64,000 nucleotides of DNA from Candidatus Omnitrophota bacterium. Lineage in GTDB: Bacteria; Omnitrophota; Omnitrophia; Omnitrophales; Aquincolibacteriaceae. Location of the stretch: positions 1 to 64,000 of the forward strand of contig JACPXK010000033.1 in assembly GCA_016196565.1 (NCBI GenBank), given 5' to 3'. The position numbers were made by a program, and so were the translations under genes. How positions within the stretch are numbered: the first letter of the stretch is position 1; each line of letters starts with the position of its first letter. Below are positions 50,909 through 58,052 of the stretch, piece by piece. Under the pieces are notes generated by a model. It was not told the DNA's origin and did not search any database. It worked only from the letters and a program-made list of their open reading frames with translations.

Positions 50909-52143
50909 TGCAATTATTTGTCCATTGTGTAATCGCGTTTTTATGCATGATCGCCTCCGGCCTTTTTTCCGGGACCGAGACGGCCCTTTTTTCTCTTTCC
51001 AAAATCGAAAAACGGCGGCTTGCAGAAAGACATCCAAAAGTCTGGAAATGGATCTCAAATCATTTAGAACATCCCCGCCGTACTCTCGTGACCATCCTAA
51101 TCGGCAATCTGTTTGTGAATACCCTTGTGGCTTCGTTAGTGACCTTGATCGTCTCCTCCCTTTGGGGGCCGAAGTATTTAACGTACGGCATCGCGGCCTT
51201 TACGGTGGTTTTTATTTTCTTCTGTGAAATTTTACCCAAGGTCATTTCGGTACGGAAAGATGAAAAAGTGGCCATGGCCACGGCTTTGCCCTTGGAAGTT
51301 ATCGCCGTTCTCCTTTATCCTGTTCGCCGCATCACGCGTTATGTCACGGATTGGATTGTTTCTTTTCTGATTCATGAAAAGAAGGAACACGTGGACGTGA
51401 TTTCGGAAGAAGAACTCAAGGCCCTCGTTAAAATCGGGGAAGAAGAAGGCGTCATTGACCGTGACGAAAGAAAAATGATTCAAAAACTTTTCGAGCTTGG
51501 TGAACGCCCTGTCCGCACGATCATGACTCCGCGCATCGACATGATAGCCCTTGATATCGAAGATTCTCCCGAAAAACATGCCGGGGCGATGAAGAAATAT
51601 CATTTTTCATCTTTTCCCGTCTATCAAAATTCTCCGGACAATATTCTCGGCGTCCTTTCGGTTCAGGATTATTTGCTCAATCCCGGCAAAGGCCTGCACG
51701 CCTTTTTAAAACAGCCTCTTTTTATTCCCGAAACCAAACGCATTGACGATTTGCTGGAGGATTTCCGCCGGGCGGGTGAACGTTTGGCCATTTGCGTGGA
51801 CGAATACGGAGGAACGGCGGGCATTGTCACCCTCGAAGATATTTTGGAAGAAATCTTCGGGGAATTTTATGATGAATATGCCACGGTCACCAACCCCATC
51901 CGCAAATTAAGCGACCGGGAATATTTGGTGGAAGCCAAAATTCCTTTGATGGAATTCAATGAATTTTTCTCCGCTCATTTCGAAAGTCAAGAAATCAGCA
52001 CGCTGGGGGGATTGATCTTAGAGAAAATGGGAAAAGTCCCCGAAAAAGGGAAAGTCCTTGAGCTGGATGGTTTGGAAATTCGAATTTATGATGTCATTCG
52101 CCAGCGGATTAAAACGGTGATTGTGAGGCGGACCCATGATTAG
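50908..52143 (+). CDS. CNNM/CorC-type membrane protein with CBS domains (1)
   Basis: 411 residues from ATG 50908 (TGATG overlap). The CNNM membrane domain (about 1-185) has three to four spans and SGLFSGTETALFSLSKIEKRRLAERHP. A CBS pair follows (RTIMTPRIDMIALD, about 210; YGGTAGIVTLEDILEEIFGEFYDE, about 300-325) and a C-terminal CorC_HlyC domain (EARIPLMEFNEFF-like EAKIPLMEFNEFF, TLGGLILEKMGKVPEKG). Relatives export magnesium or belong to the TlyC/GldE groups. Paired with a shorter relative downstream. Confidence 0.9.
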   Translation: MQLFVHCVIAFLCMIASGLFSGTETALFSLSKIEKRRLAERHPKVWKWISNHLEHPRRTLVTILIGNLFVNTLVASLVTLIVSSLWGPKYLTYGIAAFTVVFIFFCEILPKVISVRKDEKVAMATALPLEVIAVLLYPVRRITRYVTDWIVSFLIHEKKEHVDVISEEELKALVKIGEEEGVIDRDERKMIQKLFELGERPVRTIMTPRIDMIALDIEDSPEKHAGAMKKYHFSSFPVYQNSPDNILGVLSVQDYLLNPGKGLHAFLKQPLFIPETKRIDDLLEDFRRAGERLAICVDEYGGTAGIVTLEDILEEIFGEFYDEYATVTNPIRKLSDREYLVEAKIPLMEFNEFFSAHFESQEISTLGGLILEKMGKVPEKGKVLELDGLEIRIYDVIRQRIKTVIVRRTHD

Positions 52144-53080
52144 CCTCGCCCTGGCTTTTTTTATGTGCCTGCTCCTTTCGGCTTTTTTTAATGCCGCGGA
52201 AATGGCCTTTGTCTCGACGAATAAATTAAAATTGAGGGAGCTTTCCGACAAAGGGGATTTGCCGGCGCGCATCGTCCTTCATTTATATCATTATCCTCAG
52301 CGTTTTTTGACGACTCTCCTCGTCTGCAATAACGTGGTCAATTTGGCAGGGACGGCTATTTTTACCGTCATGCTTCAAATTTATCTGGGCATTGCCAACG
52401 AATGGATAGTCACCGCTATTTTGGCTCCGGTATTGATCGTTTTCGGGGAAATGGTGCCTAAAGATTACGGGCGTTTGCAGTCCCGGGAATTTCTTCTGCG
52501 GCACAGCTATTTGCTCGATATTATTTCCCGTTTGTTTTATTATCCGACGCTTTTGATTTTGAAAGCGGTTGATTTCTTTTTGGGCCCTTTCGGCGTGGCG
52601 ACGCATAAAAGCATTTTTGTGGATGAAGAGGAATTTTACGTTCTGATCGAGGAGAGCGCTAAAAGCGGTGTCGTGACGCATCATGAAAAGCAATTGATCG
52701 ATACCATCCTTAATTTTGAAAGGACTCACGTTGAGGCCGTGATGATCGCCGTCGATAAAGTTCCCAAAGTTCCTCTCGTCGGTAAAATCGCGGATGTTAA
52801 AGAAACCGCCCGCCGCACAGGTTCTAAAATGGTGCTTGTTTATGAAGAAATCCCGAGCCTTATCGTCGGGATGATTTATGTTTTTGACGTTTTGTTTGAA
52901 GAAAATAGCGATCAAGTTCTCAAAAATTATTTGCGCTCTCCGATTTTCCTTTCCCGTCACACCTCGATTGAAAAGGCCTTTTTGATGTTGCAGCAAAAAC
53001 GGCAATCCTTTGCGGTTGTCACGGATAACGATGGAGAAGTCATCGGGGCTGTGCCGATTGAAAGGTTGCTTGCGATATGA
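52136..53080 (+). CDS. CNNM-type membrane protein (2), no CorC_HlyC domain
   Basis: 314 residues. Its CNNM domain starts FFMCLLLSAFFNAAEMAFVSTNKLKLREL (about 6-34) and continues with TLLVCNNVVNLAGTAIFTVML. A CBS-like region (RTHVEAVMIAVDKVPKVPL, about 198; SFAVVTDNDGEVIGAVPIERLL at the end) follows, but the terminal CorC_HlyC domain of the first protein is absent. Overlaps it by 8 bp, so the two may form a heteromer. Substrate unknown; divalent cation handling is the family expectation. Confidence 0.87.
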   Translation: MISLALAFFMCLLLSAFFNAAEMAFVSTNKLKLRELSDKGDLPARIVLHLYHYPQRFLTTLLVCNNVVNLAGTAIFTVMLQIYLGIANEWIVTAILAPVLIVFGEMVPKDYGRLQSREFLLRHSYLLDIISRLFYYPTLLILKAVDFFLGPFGVATHKSIFVDEEEFYVLIEESAKSGVVTHHEKQLIDTILNFERTHVEAVMIAVDKVPKVPLVGKIADVKETARRTGSKMVLVYEEIPSLIVGMIYVFDVLFEENSDQVLKNYLRSPIFLSRHTSIEKAFLMLQQKRQSFAVVTDNDGEVIGAVPIERLLAI

Positions 53081-53556
53081 AATGCTTCAGCCGGCTTAAT
53101 CTTATAGGATTTGCTCTTTTTTTTATTTTATTTCCCGTTCCGCTTTTCGCCTATATCGATCATATCGCCGCTCCTTTGGAAGAGGTTTGGAAGGCCAGCG
53201 AAGAGGTCCTCAAACCGCACGGAATACATCAGATCAGCCAGGAAAAAGGAACGATGGAAAGTAAATGGATTCAGACCAGGGTAACCCGTGAAAAGCGTAT
53301 TTTGGGAAAGACCTTGGCGAAAGATTATTGGCAGCGTTACCGCCTTAAGGTATCGATTAAAGAAACCCAATACAGTGTTCAAGTGGAGGTACGCGGCACT
53401 TATCAATTTCGTCCCGTAGATTCACCTTGGCATGCCTCTTGGTTCAAGATGAAATTAAAAGGAGAAGATCGGGAAAAAGAGAGAGATTTTTTCTTTAAAA
53501 TTCTGTCCCGCCTTGAGCAAAACAAGCAAAATCCCACCGCCTCCACTCCCGCATAA
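53077..53556 (+). CDS. Small secreted protein, unknown function
   Basis: 159 residues, ATGA overlap with the CNNM gene. Signal peptide with hydrophobic 9-24, cleavage near LFA. The mature part has YIDHIAAPLEEVWKASEEVL, GTMESKWIQTRV and QRYRLKVSIKETQYSVQVEV, a helix-strand pattern like the BamC/NlpB-type domain. It lacks a lipobox. The C-terminus is Asn/Pro/Thr-rich. Function not assigned; it ends this operon. Confidence 0.65.
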   Translation: MKCFSRLNLIGFALFFILFPVPLFAYIDHIAAPLEEVWKASEEVLKPHGIHQISQEKGTMESKWIQTRVTREKRILGKTLAKDYWQRYRLKVSIKETQYSVQVEVRGTYQFRPVDSPWHASWFKMKLKGEDREKERDFFFKILSRLEQNKQNPTASTPA

Positions 53557-53606
53557 AGACAGGGGAAACCTCATTTTCACCCCCGCATAATTTAAAGCTT
53601 TAGAAA

Positions 53607-53642
53607 GTGAAGCCGAAAGATATATAAACTAACGGCTTTCAC
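53607..53642 (+). promoter_or_regulatory. Hairpin just upstream of the parA-like ribosome binding site
   Basis: GTGAAGCCG (53607-53615) pairs with CGGCTTTCAC (53633-53642) with one bulged T, around an A/T-rich loop. The SD GGGGAG (53643-53648) starts at the very next base. Its placement suggests control of translation, but no partner is known. The rest of the 100-bp gap shows no clear promoter. Confidence 0.4.
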
Positions 53643-53656
53643 GGGGAGCTTCTCAC

Positions 53657-54757
53657 TTGCGGGTTGTTGCGATAGCAAATCAAAAAGGCGGTTGTGGTAA
53701 AACCACGACGAGTATTAATTTGGCCGCTTGCCTGGCCAGCCTTGGTAAAAAAACTCTTATCATTGATTTAGATCCTCAAGGACACTCCACCTGCGGCCTT
53801 GGTCTTGAAGCGGAAAAACTTACTGCCACCCTCTACGACCTTTTAAAATCCGCCCATCAAAAAGAAACGTCCTGGAAAGAAGTCATCCGGGAAATAAACG
53901 CAAATTTGTATGTCGCGCCTTCCTACAGCATTCTCAGCGCCTTGGAAGAAGAGCTTGTCTTTCAGCCTGATCATTACAAAAAACTTAAATTGGAATTGGA
54001 ATCCGAGGCCTTTGGCAAATTGAAATTTCATTATGTAATTCTGGATTGTCCGCCCAATCTCGGCATTTTGACCTTTAATGGTTTGGAGGCGGCCGATGAA
54101 GTCATTATTCCGATCGAACCGTCTTTTTTTTCTCTTCACGGTTTAGGCAAAATCAGCGAAACGCTTCAAACCGTCAATGGGCGGCGCTCAATTCCGATCG
54201 AGGTCCATGCGCTTTTGACCATCTTTGATTCCCGCACTTGTTTTGCGCGGGAAGTGTATGAGGAAGTCAAAACCCATTTTAAGGAGCGCTTATTCCGGGC
54301 CATTATTCATGAAAGTGTTCTTCTCAAAGAAGCCGCAAGCGCCGGTGAAAGTATTGTTCAATACGCCCCGGATTCACCGGCTTATCGGGATTACTTTAAT
54401 CTTGCTACAGAATATTTGGAAAGAGAATGGGACCGGCTGCTTCCGCAGGAAGAATTAGGCTGGGAAAATCTTTTAATGAATCGTTACGGTCCCCGCCGTG
54501 TGATCGGCGGCATTCTTTTTCAGATCATGAGCAAAAATGCGAGAACGGTAGAAATTGCGGGGGATTTCAACGGCTGGATTTCAGAATCGCTTATCAAAAG
54601 GAATGACGGAGGGCTTTGGCAAAAGGTCATCCCGATCGGGAAGGGGACTTACCGTTACAAATTTATTGTAGACGGCGAATGGCAAATGGATCCCGAATAT
54701 CCGGTGCAAAAACAAAACGATTTTGGGTCATACGATTCTTATTTGGAACTGGTTTAA
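53657..54757 (+). CDS. ParA-type ATPase fused to C-terminal CBM48 glycogen-binding domain
   Basis: 366 residues; start is TTG 53657, 8 bp after GGGGAG. The ParA/Soj part (1 to about 255) has the deviant Walker A QKGGCGKTTTSINLA (9-23), A' LIIDLDPQGHSTCGL and Walker B VILDCPPNLGIL with Asp130. After a charged linker, residues about 280-366 form an AMPK-beta/CBM48-like domain: VEIAGDFNGW (298-307), GLWQKVIPIGKGTYRYKFIVDGEW, then MDPEYPVQKQNDFGSYDS (motif order exactly as in glycogen-binding domains, aromatic residues kept). ParA proteins position plasmids, chromosomes or protein complexes; here cargo bearing alpha-glucan is the natural guess. No parB follows. Confidence 0.9.
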   Translation: MRVVAIANQKGGCGKTTTSINLAACLASLGKKTLIIDLDPQGHSTCGLGLEAEKLTATLYDLLKSAHQKETSWKEVIREINANLYVAPSYSILSALEEELVFQPDHYKKLKLELESEAFGKLKFHYVILDCPPNLGILTFNGLEAADEVIIPIEPSFFSLHGLGKISETLQTVNGRRSIPIEVHALLTIFDSRTCFAREVYEEVKTHFKERLFRAIIHESVLLKEAASAGESIVQYAPDSPAYRDYFNLATEYLEREWDRLLPQEELGWENLLMNRYGPRRVIGGILFQIMSKNARTVEIAGDFNGWISESLIKRNDGGLWQKVIPIGKGTYRYKFIVDGEWQMDPEYPVQKQNDFGSYDSYLELV

Positions 54758-54772
54758 GGTTAAGGATAAAAA

Positions 54773-55591
54773 ATGGAAATTCGAAAATTAAAACGAGGTT
54801 TAAAAGATGTTTCGCCTCTTTTTGGAATTGTGGAAGAGCCGATAGCGTCGCCCGCTATTGTTTCGCCGTGCTTGGAAACGCCGGGCCGCAGGCTCGAAAT
54901 CCTGAATGTATTCAGCGTCGACCATCCTGAGGAGTCTCTCTTTCATAATACCTATCTGGCTTCACGGATATCCGGAATTCATTTTCCTTCCTGCGTCATT
55001 TCGATCAAGCCCTCCTATGGCGTTGATAGTCATGCAAAAAAAGCAGAAGACATGGGGCCTTCAAAATCTGATTTGAAACATTTGTCGCTTTCATGGGAAG
55101 AATTCGAAAAAATTATCGTCCGTCCTATTCCGAATGAGTATTTTCAAAATCCTCCGGCACAATCTCTTTTTTTGGATTTTAATTATTATAAAATACCCCA
55201 TCCGGAAAAAATGATTTCGATTTTGGATAAATGGGTTCTTATCATGCGCCCGACCTCGGAAAGCCTGACAGAAACTTACAAAATGATTAAAGCGGCGCAG
55301 CCGGTTAATCCGCACCTCGAATATTTCATTTTTATGGATGAGGAGTCTGCGGAACCCGTGAATCCGTCTTTCTTTGAACAATTTTCTGAACTGGCGGCCA
55401 AGCATTTAGGAATTTCTCTTGTTTGGCTGGGAGGCTTCTCTTTGGCGCACCCGCCGGCCGCTTCTTTGGCGCCTAACCGGTTCGAATTTCTTTTTTTGAA
55501 CGCAGGCTCAGAGATTCCTTCGCCCGCCAAAATTTCTCTGGCGCAGTGCGTTCAGTCCTTTCGTCATCCTGCCGTGCGCCATGCCGGCTGA
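54773..55591 (+). CDS. Unknown protein, possibly a degenerate MinD/ParA-like fold
   Basis: 272 residues, 15 bp after the ParA-CBM48 gene. RRLEILNVFSVDHPEESLFH (about 40-59) starts a globular domain. The SLFLDFNYYKIPHPEKMISILDKWVLIMRPTSESLTETYKMIKAAQPVNPHLEYFIFMDE region (about 125-185) recalls the Walker B strand and the Px(S/T)-helix steps of MinD/ParA proteins, but no P-loop is present. The N-terminal 35 residues are a separate tail. It may be a catalytically dead partner; this is inference from pattern alone. Confidence 0.55.
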   Translation: MEIRKLKRGLKDVSPLFGIVEEPIASPAIVSPCLETPGRRLEILNVFSVDHPEESLFHNTYLASRISGIHFPSCVISIKPSYGVDSHAKKAEDMGPSKSDLKHLSLSWEEFEKIIVRPIPNEYFQNPPAQSLFLDFNYYKIPHPEKMISILDKWVLIMRPTSESLTETYKMIKAAQPVNPHLEYFIFMDEESAEPVNPSFFEQFSELAAKHLGISLVWLGGFSLAHPPAASLAPNRFEFLFLNAGSEIPSPAKISLAQCVQSFRHPAVRHAG

Positions 55592-56183
55592 ATTCAAGAT
55601 TTTTCAAATTCAGAATCAACTTCAGCCGGATCATGAAAAGATTCGGGATGCGGTCAAACAAGCCCTGGAAAATTTCTTTGATTCCGGCCTTATGCCTCTT
55701 ACATCGCCTTACCCTTACGATAGTGAAGACCATTTATTTTTTCAAATCAAGGAAGGTATTTTATGGGCGCGAATTCTTTATGAACCGTTATCTCATGCCT
55801 TGCTTGAAAACTTGAGCGAAGAATATGAAAGCCTTTTGAAAAATGCGAAAGGGAAAATATTGGGTTGCATTTTCTTTCCTTCTTTGGGAAGAGGAGTCGG
55901 AGAAGTTTTTCGATCGGTTGCCTTACGAAAGAGACGTTTAGGAATGAATGTTTTCGCCAGCCGTTTTTTTGAATATTGTTTTTTATCGTCTCAAGGGGAA
56001 GAGGGCTTGGCCCTTAAGGAATTGCACCGGTACGCGGAAGACAGCCAGAGACTGTCGGGACTTCCCCTATCTTTTTCTGATGAGAAAATCCCCGAAGAAT
56101 ATCATTTTTTTAAGCATGCGCGGCTTTCGTCCCTCGAATTAGAAGCTTTAATAGATATTGGCCATCAACTAAAAAGCCATTGA
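55581..56183 (+). CDS. Unknown protein in the ParA-CBM48 operon
   Basis: 200 residues, overlapping the preceding gene by 11 bp. Predicted mixed alpha/beta: FKIFQIQNQLQPDHEKIRDA, LFFQIKEGILWARILYEPL and GKILGCIFFPSLGRGVGEVF. No membrane span, signal or metal motif. The coupling to the two genes before it points to one functional unit. No family recognised. Confidence 0.65.
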   Translation: MPAEFKIFQIQNQLQPDHEKIRDAVKQALENFFDSGLMPLTSPYPYDSEDHLFFQIKEGILWARILYEPLSHALLENLSEEYESLLKNAKGKILGCIFFPSLGRGVGEVFRSVALRKRRLGMNVFASRFFEYCFLSSQGEEGLALKELHRYAEDSQRLSGLPLSFSDEKIPEEYHFFKHARLSSLELEALIDIGHQLKSH

Positions 56184-56208
56184 TGGGGTGGGCAATCTTC
56201 CTTATAAT
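56180..56208 (+). promoter_or_regulatory. Sigma-70-type promoter giving a nearly leaderless mRNA
   Basis: TTGATG (56180-56185), 17-bp spacer, perfect TATAAT (56203-56208). The expected start near 56215 is only about 3 nt from the ATG at 56218, and no SD sequence is present there. Confidence 0.7.
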
Positions 56209-56217
56209 CACCCCTCT

Positions 56218-56931
56218 ATGACCCAAGTCAAAGATAATCTTTCAGTCCTCAAAAAAGCTCAGGAAATTGACCGCGAAGTTTATCTGGCCCAAGAACAGCT
56301 TAAAGAAATCCCCCAACAAAGGGCCCAATTGAAGCAGGAGTTGGAGCTTGAACGTAGCCATTTGAAAGATCTGGATGGTGCGCTTAAGAAGCTTCAGCTT
56401 GCCCAAAAAACAAAAGAAGGGGAGCTTGCCCAAAAAGAAGCGAATGTAAAAAAATTAGATGGCCAGCTTGGGCAGGTAAAGACCAATAAAGAATATGCGG
56501 CTCTTCAACAGGAAATAGCTTCGCTCAAGGCGGATAATTCCCTTTTGGAAGAGGAGATCATACGGCTTTTGGATGAAACGGAAGCCGCTCATGAAGAGGT
56601 CAAAAAAGAATCCGAACGGCTTAAGCAATGCGAAAAAGAATCTTCTTCCAAAGAAGCCGAGCTTAATCAAAAAGAAAAAAGCCTGCAGCAAGCGGTTGAA
56701 AAATTGAAATCAGACCGCGAACAATTTGTTTCCCAAGTCCTCCCCGAAATACGAAGTCTTTATGAAGCCGTGATTCAGAAAAAATCCGGACTTGCCCTTG
56801 CCAAAGTCAATGGCGAGACTTGCAGTGCCTGCCAAATCAAGCTTCGTGCTCAACTCTTAAATGAAATCCTCATGGGCAAAAACATCATCCTCTGCGAAAA
56901 CTGTTCCCGCATCCTCTACGTCGAAGAATAA
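56218..56931 (+). CDS. C4 zinc-ribbon coiled-coil protein (DUF164/CT398 family)
   Basis: 237 residues from ATG 56218. Residues about 5-190 are a long antiparallel coiled coil with the family phrase GQLGQVKTNKEYAALQQEIA (about 80-99). The C-terminal zinc ribbon has CSACQIKLRAQLLNEI and ILCENCSRILY: two Cys-X2-Cys pairs. Family members (CT398, HP0958/FlgZ) bind RpoN or flagellar mRNAs in some bacteria. A sigma-54-type promoter is present elsewhere in the window (63813), so an RpoN link is possible but unproven. Confidence 0.9.
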   Translation: MTQVKDNLSVLKKAQEIDREVYLAQEQLKEIPQQRAQLKQELELERSHLKDLDGALKKLQLAQKTKEGELAQKEANVKKLDGQLGQVKTNKEYAALQQEIASLKADNSLLEEEIIRLLDETEAAHEEVKKESERLKQCEKESSSKEAELNQKEKSLQQAVEKLKSDREQFVSQVLPEIRSLYEAVIQKKSGLALAKVNGETCSACQIKLRAQLLNEILMGKNIILCENCSRILYVEE

Positions 56932-57015
56932 ATCTTAGTCCTAGTCAGCAAATATTCTCCAGTACCGTTACGCTTCTTCCCTGACATACCGTTTTTAGTC
57001 CTCTAGGGGTCTATC

Positions 57016-57057
57016 CCTAAAAAGGGGACAGGTCTTAAGACCTGTCCCCTTTTTAGG
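57016..57057. repeat. Perfect 42-bp palindrome, likely bidirectional terminator
   Basis: CCTAAAAAGGGGACAGGTCT (57016-57035) is followed by its exact complement in reverse, centred on TTAA. The A-run and T-run on either side of the GC-rich stem give it terminator character in both directions. Similar GGGGACAGG palindromes are common dispersed elements; it resembles the 24952 family in its AAAAGGGG/CCCCTTTT ends. Confidence 0.85.
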
Positions 57058-57162
57058 AGCATCCCAGAATTGACTTGTCTGCCTATCCCTAGTGGGGAAT
57101 AGACTTTCTTCGCCATAAATGTTGTATCTATCCCATTTTTCAATGGGTTAGAAAAAAATATA

Positions 57163-57191
57163 TTGACGGGCTATTCAGCCAAAGGTATACT
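57163..57191 (+). promoter_or_regulatory. Sigma-70-type promoter of the mraZ operon
   Basis: TTGACG (57163-57168), 17-bp spacer, TATACT (57186-57191); start near 57198. The MraZ operator repeats begin directly after it. Confidence 0.8.
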
Positions 57192-57203
57192 CCCGTCGAT
57201 AAT

Positions 57204-57233
57204 AAAGTGGTAGAAAGTGGTGGGAAGTGGTGA
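57204..57233 (+). promoter_or_regulatory. MraZ operator: three tandem 10-bp repeats
   Basis: AAAGTGGTAG, AAAGTGGTGG and GAAGTGGTGA follow one another with 10-bp spacing. Tandem AAAGTG or TGGG-type boxes upstream of mraZ are the known target of MraZ itself. Location just past the promoter fits autorepression of the division cluster. Confidence 0.85.
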
Positions 57234-57260
57234 ACTCAGTGAAAGGGGCAAACTAAGACC

Positions 57261-57698
57261 ATGTTCTACGGGGAATTCGAACATGCACTCGACAACAAAG
57301 ACCGGGTGATTATTCCGGCCCGGTTCCGCGAAATTTTCAAGGAGCACTACGCGGAAAAGTTTTACATCACCCGCGGGCTTGACCGCTGCCTCTTTGTTTT
57401 CACCGAAGAATCCTGGAAGACCCAAGAAAAGAAATTCCGCGAAATGCCTTTTACCAAAACAGAATCCAGAAAATTTAACCGGCTTTATTTTTCCGGAGCC
57501 TCCGATGTGGTCTGCGATAAACAGGGAAGAATTTTGATTCCCAGTTACCTGAAAGAATATGCGGCAATCAAAACAGACGTGGTCATCATCGGTGTTTCGG
57601 ACCGTATCGAAATTTGGTCCAAAGAGAAGTGGAAGGAATTTTATCAATCCAATCATGATCAATTTGAAGACTTAGCAGAAAAACTAATCACAGAATAG
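57261..57698 (+). CDS. mraZ: Transcriptional regulator MraZ
   Basis: 145 residues with two SpoVT-AbrB-type beta domains: MFYGEFEHALDNKDRVIIPA RFRE (start, written in two parts) and SDVVCDKQGRILIPSYLKEY (about 76-95), each carrying the DxKGR/DKxxR-type motif. MraZ is the ring-shaped repressor of the dcw operon; its own operator repeats lie 28-57 bp upstream. SD AAAGGGG at 57242. Confidence 0.96.
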   Translation: MFYGEFEHALDNKDRVIIPARFREIFKEHYAEKFYITRGLDRCLFVFTEESWKTQEKKFREMPFTKTESRKFNRLYFSGASDVVCDKQGRILIPSYLKEYAAIKTDVVIIGVSDRIEIWSKEKWKEFYQSNHDQFEDLAEKLITE

Positions 57699-57713
57699 GT
57701 GGGGAGGAAGAGC

Positions 57714-58052
57714 ATGGCATATCGTTCCAGAATGAAGATGGGCGTGGATGTATTGAAATTCGAAGGGGATTTGGATGCCTTGTCGATGGTGAAAATGAAA
57801 AACCGTCTGACACGGCTTCTGAATAAAAATCACAAAAAACTTCTTCTCGATTTGAGCCGTGCGCGCCGCGTCGAATTGGCCGGGCTGGGGATCCTGGTCG
57901 ATCGTCTGATGAAAGTACGCGCTCAAAAAGGGGACATCAAATTCTGCAATCTCCGTCCCGAAGTGGAACAAACCTTCCGCATGATCGGGGTGGGCGGTTT
58001 GATGGAATGTTTTCATTCAGAAGAAGAAGCGATCCGGAGCTTTGTTTCATAA
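57714..58052 (+). CDS. STAS-domain protein lacking the phosphoacceptor serine
   Basis: 112 residues from ATG 57714, after GGGGAGGAAG. The fold is VDVLKFEGDLDALSMVKMKN, KLLLDLSRARRVELAGLGIL and VEQTFRMIGVGGLMECFHSE. Where anti-anti-sigma factors have D(S/T)SG, this has ELAG (54-57), so it cannot be switched by phosphorylation at that site. Its position between mraZ and rsmH is unusual; it may bind a kinase constitutively or act as a structural STAS protein. Overlaps rsmH by 11 bp. Confidence 0.85.
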   Translation: MAYRSRMKMGVDVLKFEGDLDALSMVKMKNRLTRLLNKNHKKLLLDLSRARRVELAGLGILVDRLMKVRAQKGDIKFCNLRPEVEQTFRMIGVGGLMECFHSEEEAIRSFVS

